From Cyclobacteriaceae bacterium (GTDB taxonomy: Bacteria > Bacteroidota > Bacteroidia > Cytophagales > Cyclobacteriaceae): a stretch of 19,990 bases of DNA. Within the stretch, counting starts at the first letter, position 1. The number at the start of each line of letters is the position of its first letter. The notes under the pieces are model-generated. The model searched no databases and was not told where the DNA came from. It saw nothing but the letters and a program-made list of their open reading frames with translations. The stretch is from NCBI GenBank assembly GCA_025455225.1, contig JALOMY010000012.1, positions 1 to 19,990 of the forward strand. The letters are read 5' to 3'. Of this stretch, positions 14,728-19,990 are shown piece by piece. A program made the translations under genes and the position numbers.

Positions 14728-15756
14728 GTGTTCAGTGTTCGTTACCGATATCTGTTCATCCTTTTACTGGCCATATATTCATTTCTGAATATTCGGTACA
14801 CAGTAGGCGATAAATTATTTGACTTTGATGTACCCTTTGCAGCCTTATTCGGAACATTATTTATTGTCGTTTTTGGTATTTGGGAATTAAACCGACTGGC
14901 TGAACTCAGGCTAACCTGGATAGGCAAAAAATTCAACAACCGGATTCACCCGCTTATTATTTTATTTTTCATCAGTATTATTAACGTAGTAGTCGTATGC
15001 TTCATCACCATGGAAGCCCTCTATCCCTTGCTGGGTTTACCCATACGCATTGAAACGGCACACCTTACTTTGCTTGTAGCCTTTGGCTTTCGAGTAAATC
15101 TTTTCTTGAATTGCGTTAATGCCATCGTGTACTATATGGATCGTTATAAAAGAATACAACTTGAAGCAGAGCAGCTTAAAAAAGCATCCATTGAAGCACG
15201 ACTAGAAGCACTCAGAAATCAAATTAACCCTCATTTTCTTTTTAACAGTTTAAATGTACTGTCTTCGTTGGTGTATAAGGATGCCGACACATCAGCTAAA
15301 TTCATCGAACAACTTTCCAACGTTTACCGGTACCTGCTGTATAACCAGGATAAAAAGGTGGTAACGGTAAAAGAGGAGCTGGAATTCATTCAATCCTATT
15401 TGTACTTATTGAAAATCAGGTTTGGTGAAAACCTGATTATAAAAAATGAAATTAAAACCGACAGCGAAAAATTCTACATCGCACCAGCCGTATTGCAAAT
15501 GCTGATTGAGAATGCCATTAAACATAATGTGGTGTCAAAAAAGAATCCGCTTGAAATCAGGCTTTATTCTCAAAATGGTTCCCTTATAGTAAGTAATAAC
15601 TTTCAGGAAAAGGCAATAAAAGAAGAATCAACTCAAATTGGTCTGAAAAACATTCAGAGCCGGTATTTGTTTCTCAGTAACAAGGAAGTGGAAATACAAA
15701 ACTCGGAAGGCCGGTTTAGTGTGAAAATTCCACTTCTTGAAGTTACCTCCGCATGA
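14728..15756 (+). CDS. Sensor histidine kinase, LytS/YehU type (His_kinase family)
   Basis: This is a 342-residue protein. Membrane segments lie at about 6-22, 36-52, 75-98 and 112-134, followed by a linker helix (KRIQLEAEQLKKASIEARLEAL). The His_kinase phosphoacceptor block is LRNQINPHFLFNSLN with H169. The ATP-binding part has the N-box IENAIKHN (E261, N262) and a G-box near G305 (IGLKNIQSRY). This subfamily phosphorylates LytTR-type regulators. The start is taken as GTG 14728, giving MFSVRYRYLFILLLAIYSFLNIRYTVGDK; I see no better in-frame ATG upstream of the first membrane segment. The stop overlaps the regulator gene by four bases (ATGA). The sensed signal is unknown because no extracellular sensor domain is present beyond the short membrane part. 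Confidence 0.92.
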   Translation: MFSVRYRYLFILLLAIYSFLNIRYTVGDKLFDFDVPFAALFGTLFIVVFGIWELNRLAELRLTWIGKKFNNRIHPLIILFFISIINVVVVCFITMEALYPLLGLPIRIETAHLTLLVAFGFRVNLFLNCVNAIVYYMDRYKRIQLEAEQLKKASIEARLEALRNQINPHFLFNSLNVLSSLVYKDADTSAKFIEQLSNVYRYLLYNQDKKVVTVKEELEFIQSYLYLLKIRFGENLIIKNEIKTDSEKFYIAPAVLQMLIENAIKHNVVSKKNPLEIRLYSQNGSLIVSNNFQEKAIKEESTQIGLKNIQSRYLFLSNKEVEIQNSEGRFSVKIPLLEVTSA

Positions 15757-16517
15757 ATGTATTAGTTGCCGAAGACGAACCCCTGGCGGCCGAGAGGCTT
15801 ACTTCGCTGCTGGAAGATTGCGATCCCTCCATTAATGTGGCCGCTTGTGTGGACAGCGTGGAAGGACTGACGGAATTATATTCATCTGGTAAATCCTTCG
15901 ATTTGCTGTTACTAGACATTCAATTAGCAGACGGAAAAAGCTTTGAAGCATTTTCAAAAGTCAACATCAACACGCCCATTATATTTACAACAGCGTACGA
16001 TCAATATGCTCTTCAGGCATTCAAGCACTTCAGTGTAGATTATTTACTTAAGCCTATTCAAAAGCAGGAGTTGTCAAGAGCGCTTCAGAAATTCAATCAA
16101 ATCGCGGCCCGAAAACCAATGGGTGGTGAAGAACTCACGTTACTAAAAGAATATCTGCAAAAGAACACCCGCAGTTTTCGCGAGCGGTTTCTAATAAAAG
16201 CAGGGAATAAATTGCAATTCCGGTTTGCCCAGGAAGCTGCCTATTTTTTTGCTGAAGGTAAAGCTGCATACCTGGTAACGAAAAAGGAAAATCGTAAATA
16301 CCTGATCGATCATACCCTGGAAGAACTGGAATCTTCGCTCGACCCGATACGCTTTTTTCGGATCAGCCGTAAATTTATTGTGAATATTGAAAGCATTGCA
16401 GAAGTAAAAGGTTTAATCAGTTCGCGCCTGGAAGTTAAACTGAACCAACCCTGTGAACACGAATTGTCAGTAAGCCGCGATCGTGCCGCAGATCTTAAAA
16501 ATTGGCTGGATCGATAG
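15753..16517 (+). CDS. LytTR-family response regulator
   Basis: This is a 254-residue protein. The N-terminal receiver domain has the acidic pocket E7-D8, phospho-acceptor D55 (LLLLDIQL), T80 (IIFTTAYDQYA) and K100 (DYLLKPIQ). The C-terminal LytTR DNA-binding domain covers about residues 140-254 (FLIKAGNKLQFR...AAYFFAEGKAAYLVTKKENRKYLIDHTLEELESSL...FFRISRKFIVNIESI). It partners the overlapping LytS-type kinase (four-base overlap). LytTR regulators bind paired direct repeats upstream of their targets; the target cannot be read here. Chemosensory, envelope or metabolite-responsive roles are known for such pairs. Confidence 0.94.
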   Translation: MNVLVAEDEPLAAERLTSLLEDCDPSINVAACVDSVEGLTELYSSGKSFDLLLLDIQLADGKSFEAFSKVNINTPIIFTTAYDQYALQAFKHFSVDYLLKPIQKQELSRALQKFNQIAARKPMGGEELTLLKEYLQKNTRSFRERFLIKAGNKLQFRFAQEAAYFFAEGKAAYLVTKKENRKYLIDHTLEELESSLDPIRFFRISRKFIVNIESIAEVKGLISSRLEVKLNQPCEHELSVSRDRAADLKNWLDR

Positions 16518-16549
16518 CGTTTTTTATTTTTAAGCAAAACTCAAAAGCT

Positions 16550-16897
16550 ATGCGGATTCCTCTCACCACGATGTTGGTAGTGTGCCTTTTTGGAAGCGTG
16601 TTTGCCCAGGAGAAACAATCAGCGAATATAGATTCGCTTAAACAGGAAATCTTAAACTTACGGGCCGATGTCGATCAGATTCAACTGAACCTGGAAACAT
16701 CCCAGAAGAAATTTAAGAAAGGAATAGTCGTAGCCACGATTGGCTACACGGTTACTATAGCCGGAGGATTAATGCTTGGGCGTAAGTACGATGACGTGGG
16801 AAAAGTATTACTGGTCTCCGGAGGTATAACCGGTATTACCGGCACCTTTATGATGGTTGATGCCTATAAGTTTCTATCCAGGAAACGATCACCGTAA
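16550..16897 (+). CDS. Small secreted or membrane protein with coiled coil, unknown function
   Basis: This is a 115-residue protein that I do not recognise. It has a signal peptide (MRIPLTTMLVVCLFGSVFAQ, probable cleavage around residue 19-20) and then a short coiled coil (NIDSLKQEILNLRADVDQIQLNLETSQKKFKKG). Two hydrophobic stretches with glycine-rich motifs follow (VVATIGYTVTIAGGLMLG and VLLVSGGITGITGTFMMVDAYKFL), and the protein ends in a basic tail. The frame is open upstream to a TTG at 16502 inside the response regulator gene, but ATG 16550 gives a proper signal peptide and is preferred. It lies 32 bases after the regulator stop, so it may belong to the same transcript and could be an effector or accessory of the LytS/LytTR pair. 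That link is inference from position only. Confidence 0.72.
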   Translation: MRIPLTTMLVVCLFGSVFAQEKQSANIDSLKQEILNLRADVDQIQLNLETSQKKFKKGIVVATIGYTVTIAGGLMLGRKYDDVGKVLLVSGGITGITGTFMMVDAYKFLSRKRSP

Positions 16898-17066
16898 GTT
16901 CAAGTATGGTGTATGCAGGTTTCTTTAAAGAAAGAGAAGCCACAATAACGTCAACTAAATCGATTGTAATGCAATTGGGAATTGTATCAACCAGATTTTC
17001 TTGTAGAAAATCAGGGATATTTGAAAGCAACTAACGATTTTTGCTTCCGTTTAAAATAAGCTGGAT

Positions 17067-17729
17067 ATGAAGTTTGAGAAAATTCACAACAAGGGACAGG
17101 CCCGGCTATTTGAAAACCCGTACCTCGAAATGCTTACCAAGGCGCATCCCCTGGTAATCTGGGGAATGTATATTCCGATTATATCGTACTTACTCTACTA
17201 CAGCCGCATTCATCTGGATTTCACCCCAACCCGCATAACGTTAACCTTTTTTGGGGGCATGTTTTTCTGGAGTTTCTTTGAATATATAGCCCATAGGTTC
17301 ATTTTTCATTTGATTCCTGAAACAGAGACCACCCGAAAGATTGTCTATACGCTTCATGGAAACCATCATGAATATCCGCGCGATAAGCAACGCTTATTCA
17401 TGCCTCCCTTGCCCAGCATTATTATTTCTTCTGCCATTTTTGGTTTGATGTACCTGGTAATAGGATTACATGCAGTCATGTTTTTCCCCGGCTTTATGTT
17501 AGGCTACCTCATTTATGGCAGCATGCATTATGCCATTCACGCCTGGAACCCGCCATTTAAATGGATGAAACCCTTGTGGAGAAACCACCATCTTCATCAT
17601 TATAGAAATGAACATCAGGGTTTTGGCGTTAGCTCTACACTTTGGGATCACGTTTTCGGAACGATGTTCGACCTGAAGAACGAAAAGGAAGACAAGGAGA
17701 AAGTGAAAGAACTGATGTATGACAAGTAA
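17067..17729 (+). CDS. Fatty-acid 2-hydroxylase-like membrane di-iron enzyme (sterol desaturase superfamily)
   Basis: This is a 220-residue integral membrane protein with about four hydrophobic segments (29-46, 57-74, 118-140, 141-158). The di-iron histidine clusters are complete: H76-x4-H81, H97-x2-H100-H101, H154-x3-H158, H174-H175-x-H177-H178 and H195 in LWDHVFGT. HGNHHEYPRDKQRLFMPPLPS closely resembles the FA2H/Scs7 block (HGxHHxxPxDxxRLxxPP). The best guess is hydroxylation of the 2-position of fatty acids in lipids or sphingolipids, which Bacteroidota make. A carotenoid ring hydroxylase has similar histidines but is shorter. It uses ATG 17067 after a 169-base gap in which I see no gene, and converges on the protease gene with only 9 bases between the stops. 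Confidence 0.85.
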   Translation: MKFEKIHNKGQARLFENPYLEMLTKAHPLVIWGMYIPIISYLLYYSRIHLDFTPTRITLTFFGGMFFWSFFEYIAHRFIFHLIPETETTRKIVYTLHGNHHEYPRDKQRLFMPPLPSIIISSAIFGLMYLVIGLHAVMFFPGFMLGYLIYGSMHYAIHAWNPPFKWMKPLWRNHHLHHYRNEHQGFGVSSTLWDHVFGTMFDLKNEKEDKEKVKELMYDK

Positions 17730-17738
17730 TCAGTAATC

Positions 17739-18818
17739 TTATTTCTTTCGCGCTTCGCTGATCATCAGAAATTCGGCAACATTTTCAGTATCCATCATAC
17801 CCACCAGTTCGGTGCCTGAAAACACAGGGGCTGCTGTCTTGCGGGTAGTTTGCATTTTTGTCCATGTTTCTTCCAATGAATGGCTGCTTTCGAGTTTCAA
17901 AAATTCACGACTCATTGCATCCGACACCGGGTGACTCCCTTTTCCTTCCCTGAGCGCTTTTATAATTTCATCGCGGCTAAGTGTTCCAGCTACTCCGCTT
18001 TCATCAACCACAATAAAATTCCGGTTTTGTGATGCGAGCAACAAGTCTGAACTATGATCAATGGTATCAGTCGGTTTAAGGGTTGGGAATTCCCTCATCA
18101 TGGCATCAGCAACCGTAAATCCTTTCAGTAAAGATTTGGCTTCAGCAAATTGTGCCTCAGCCTGTGCTCCCAGGAAAATGAAAATGCCGATGAAAACCAG
18201 GAAGGGGTTATAGAAGAAACCAATGAAGATGAAGGCAATGGCTACCAACTGGCCAACCGAAGCGGCAATGCGGGTGGCAACATGGCGTTCGAATTTAAAG
18301 GAAAGCAAAGCCCGAAATACTCGACCGCCATCCATTGGAAAGGCCGGTATCAAATTGAATACGGCTAACCAGATATTCACCACCATCAGGGATAATAGGA
18401 AGTTGTGATGGCTCAGCTTACTTAAATCCATACTTTGAATCATTTCCGGATTCGGCTGGATAATAACGAAGAGAACAGCTGCAATGATGATATTTACCAG
18501 GGGGCCGGCAAAGGCAACAACCAATTCTTCTTTGGGTTTTTCCGGAATACTCTCAAGTTGGGCCAACCCGCCAATAGGCAGAAGCGTAATATTCCGTGTG
18601 ATGATATGATACCGTTTGGCGGCCAGGGCATGGCCCAGCTCATGAAAGGTAACGCACGCAAACAAGGTAAGAATGAATAGAACACTCCAAAGTATATCGA
18701 TGGCACTCATGCCTTGTTTCAGGTTGATGTATACAATCCATCCGATAAGAATAAGGAATGTCCAGTGAACGAATATCTGGATACCCGCTACCCGACCCAG
18801 TGATAATGAATTTTTCAT
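17739..18818 (-). CDS. Site-2 protease family (M50) zinc metalloprotease with two CBS domains
   Basis: This is a 359-residue integral membrane protein. The active-site motif H59-E60-L-G-H63 lies in a transmembrane segment (FACVTFHELGHALAAKRY). The second motif is LIPAFPMDGGR with metal ligand D163, and PIGGLAQLESIPEKPKEELVVAFAGPLVN matches the family's conserved G-P-x-x-N region. About six hydrophobic segments cover residues 10-220. Two CBS domains follow, at about 236-290 (VADAMMREFPTLKPTDTID...) and 297-352 (VSDAMSREFLKLESSHS...). CBS modules in such proteases often sense adenine nucleotides and control activity. The substrate is unknown. It is transcribed toward the hydroxylase gene. The upstream alpha/beta hydrolase reads the same way with a 44-base gap, so the two could share a transcript. 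Confidence 0.93.
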   Translation of the reverse strand: MKNSLSLGRVAGIQIFVHWTFLILIGWIVYINLKQGMSAIDILWSVLFILTLFACVTFHELGHALAAKRYHIITRNITLLPIGGLAQLESIPEKPKEELVVAFAGPLVNIIIAAVLFVIIQPNPEMIQSMDLSKLSHHNFLLSLMVVNIWLAVFNLIPAFPMDGGRVFRALLSFKFERHVATRIAASVGQLVAIAFIFIGFFYNPFLVFIGIFIFLGAQAEAQFAEAKSLLKGFTVADAMMREFPTLKPTDTIDHSSDLLLASQNRNFIVVDESGVAGTLSRDEIIKALREGKGSHPVSDAMSREFLKLESSHSLEETWTKMQTTRKTAAPVFSGTELVGMMDTENVAEFLMISEARKK

Positions 18819-18862
18819 ACGATTAAGGAATAAGAAGACGGACTAAAATCAAATGACTTCCA

Positions 18863-19660
18863 TCAGCCCGGATGAGAATTAATAAACGAAGTTAGAACCT
18901 GGTTGATGTGTTCAGGTTGTTCAATGCTTGAACTGTGGCCGGCACCGGGAATAATTTCAAGTACAGAACCGTTAATCTGCTTATGAATGCGTTTGGATTT
19001 CTCCGGTACCGTGGCCACATCTTCATCGCCCACGAGGACAAGCGTTGGTATCGTAATACTTTTTAATTCTTCGAATACACTTTTACGGGTAATTACACCT
19101 TCAACCGATCGGGTGATGGTTCGCTTTAATTGGATGATGTGATTTCGCCACTTCAGTCGTTCTTCCGCACGATTGCTATCATTAAGAAAAGTTTGTCCAA
19201 ACATAATCGGCATAATCCGGTCGATAATGGGTTTGGATCCTGCCACACTGAAAATCAGATTCAGAATTTTGTATTTGATTATGTTGGGCTCTTCATCGGC
19301 CGAAGTGTCCATTAACGTAAGGCTTTTCAACAAGTTCAGTTTACGGGCAGCGAGACGCATGCCCACAAAACCACCCATGCTTAGTCCGATGAAGTGAACT
19401 TTTCCCAGTTGAAGATTTTCAATCAGGGCCGCAGCATCCAGGTAAAGGTTATCCATATCGTAACCGGACGAGGTTACTTCGCTTTGTCCCTGGCCGCGAT
19501 GATCGTAAGCAATGCACCGGTATCGGGATTTGAAGTGGTTGATTTGCGCGCGGAACATTTCAGAATTCAATAGTAAACCGTGAGAAAAGACTAAAGTTTC
19601 CGGCCCGGATCCTTCATCGGTATAGTACAGGCTGGTGTTGTTGCAATTGATAAAAGGCAT
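18863..19660 (-). CDS. Alpha/beta-fold hydrolase
   Basis: This is a 265-residue cytoplasmic protein with a complete catalytic triad. The nucleophile is S94 in the elbow GLSMGG, the acid is D212 or D214 in LVLVGDEDVATVPEKS, and the histidine is H242 in GAGHSSSIEQP. The oxyanion region is FSHGLLLNSEMF, and DHRGQGQS is the usual motif of the epoxide-hydrolase/3-oxoadipate enol-lactonase-like group (PF00561/PF12697). A cap region lies between about 125 and 195. The substrate cannot be told. It starts at ATG 19660, diverges from the amidohydrolase gene, and is followed 44 bases downstream by the site-2 protease gene on the same strand. A perfect inverted repeat lies just upstream and overlaps a possible promoter. 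Confidence 0.92.
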   Translation of the reverse strand: MPFINCNNTSLYYTDEGSGPETLVFSHGLLLNSEMFRAQINHFKSRYRCIAYDHRGQGQSEVTSSGYDMDNLYLDAAALIENLQLGKVHFIGLSMGGFVGMRLAARKLNLLKSLTLMDTSADEEPNIIKYKILNLIFSVAGSKPIIDRIMPIMFGQTFLNDSNRAEERLKWRNHIIQLKRTITRSVEGVITRKSVFEELKSITIPTLVLVGDEDVATVPEKSKRIHKQINGSVLEIIPGAGHSSSIEQPEHINQVLTSFINSHPG

Positions 19661-19670
19661 AGAGGTAACT

Positions 19671-19692
19671 TGATCTAACGAAAATTAGATCA
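19671..19692. repeat. 8-bp inverted repeat upstream of the alpha/beta hydrolase (possible operator)
   Basis: TGATCTAA (19671-19678) and TTAGATCA (19685-19692) are exact reverse complements around a 6-base centre. The centre and part of one arm overlap the candidate -7 box of the hydrolase promoter, so it could be a repressor site; it could also be a leader hairpin. It lies 11-32 bases upstream of the start codon. Confidence 0.45.
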
Positions 19693-19710
19693 GAATAAGA
19701 TGGATACCAA
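19680..19710 (-). promoter_or_regulatory. Possible Bacteroidota-type promoter for the alpha/beta hydrolase
   Basis: On the minus strand, TTG (19710-19708) is followed after 20 bases by TAATTTTC (19687-19680), one mismatch (final G to C) from TAnnTTTG. Spacing to ATG 19660 suits a short leader. The match is incomplete, so confidence is low. Confidence 0.3.
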
Positions 19711-19798
19711 GTGTAACTATTTTATACTGCCCGTATAAAGCGGTGAATTTGGAATCGCAGAATTATGTACTTTTCATTTCCTATACATAAACCTGAAC

Positions 19799-19990
19799 AT
19801 GAGAATACTGCTGTTGCTTTTATTGCCAATACTATCCTTGGCGCAATCCAATCTTAAAGCCCTTGTAGGAGGAACCCTGATTGACGGATACGGAGGAAAA
19901 CCACTCTACAACTCCGTAGTTATCATTGAGGGAGAACGAATCAAAGCCATTGGCACCGTTGGCGCCATTGAAATTCCAAAAAATGCGGAA
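19799..19990 (+). CDS. Secreted amidohydrolase, 5' part only (runs off the window)
   Basis: The frame is open from ATG 19799 to the window end, giving 64 visible residues. The N-terminus MRILLLLLLPILSLAQ is a signal peptide, followed by LKALVGGTLIDGYGGKPLYNSVVIIEGERIKAIGTVGAIEIPKNAE. The pattern GGTLIDG...SVVIIEGERIKAIG is the standard opening of amidohydrolase-superfamily proteins (the small beta-sandwich before the metal-binding barrel). The catalytic HxH motif would come later and cannot be seen, so the substrate and activity are unknown. Bacteroidota encode many such periplasmic, imidazolonepropionase-like amidohydrolases. It is divergent from the alpha/beta hydrolase, with 138 bases between the start codons. 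Confidence 0.82.
   Translation, partial: MRILLLLLLPILSLAQSNLKALVGGTLIDGYGGKPLYNSVVIIEGERIKAIGTVGAIEIPKNAE

Noticed and set aside
16502..16549. TTG extension of the small coiled-coil protein into the regulator gene
   Set aside because: It would put a non-signal-like stretch before a good signal peptide that begins at ATG 16550.
16898..17066. Possible small gene or promoter in the gap before the hydroxylase gene
   Set aside because: No convincing open frame; -7-like boxes GATATTTG and GATTTTTG each miss the first T and lack a correctly spaced TTG.
1..19990. CRISPR array, transposon, prophage, defence island, tRNA or rRNA genes
   Set aside because: No spaced direct repeats, transposase or integrase motifs, attachment sites, or cloverleaf-type sequences were seen; gene content is core chromosomal.

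Overview
The window looks like a piece of a Bacteroidota chromosome, most likely from the order Cytophagales. This rests on family recognition, not a database search. The clues are a GldJ-type gliding/type IX secretion lipoprotein, a DUF4175 membrane protein, a lipoprotein with the C-x(6)-P-T-G-G-P-K-D start seen in Bacteroidota Ig-like (Big_5) lipoproteins, a FAS1 lipoprotein with an aspartate run after the lipid cysteine, a LytS/LytTR pair, and a promoter of the phylum-specific TTG...TAnnTTTG type. There are no rRNA or tRNA genes, CRISPR arrays, phage genes or insertion sequences that I can see. Genes are dense, and the longest gene-free stretch is about 240 bases.

Layout. Bases 1-456 are the 3' end of gldJ, closed by a terminator shared with convergent comF (511-1212, minus). 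A promoter at 1200-1228 then drives an AhpD/CMD-like protein and an overlapping unknown gene. From 2091 to 6265 runs a compact group: DUF4175 protein, a stand-alone RsbW-like ATPase, and ybeY. From 6394 to 10858 a tightly overlapping trio follows: mnmG, a zinc-ribbon SAM methyltransferase, and an Ig-like lipoprotein. A very AT-rich intergenic region (10859-11098) precedes a TPR protein (11099-13042). Next come a three-domain FAS1 lipoprotein with a strong terminator, a LytS-type histidine kinase overlapping its LytTR regulator, a small membrane protein, and a fatty-acid 2-hydroxylase-like enzyme. The latter converges on an M50 site-2 protease with CBS domains. An alpha/beta hydrolase (minus) and the start of a secreted amidohydrolase (plus) end the window.

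The most interesting signal is in non-coding DNA. Two exact 14-bp ParB-binding parS cores lie in opposite orientation around the mnmG leader, with a perfect DnaA box between them. A third parS-like site, one mismatch from the 16-bp consensus, lies 2 kb downstream inside the methyltransferase gene. About 2.5 kb further on, the 240-bp intergenic region (about 27% GC) carries a cluster of DnaA-box-like 9-mers and abuts a roughly 12-15% GC stretch. Together this suggests an origin-proximal centromere region, possibly oriC itself. That conclusion is inference; cumulative GC skew, a genome-wide parS scan and replication-depth profiling would decide it. The protein-coding content is mostly ordinary core Bacteroidota material, and I saw no defence system, mobile island or biosynthetic cluster.
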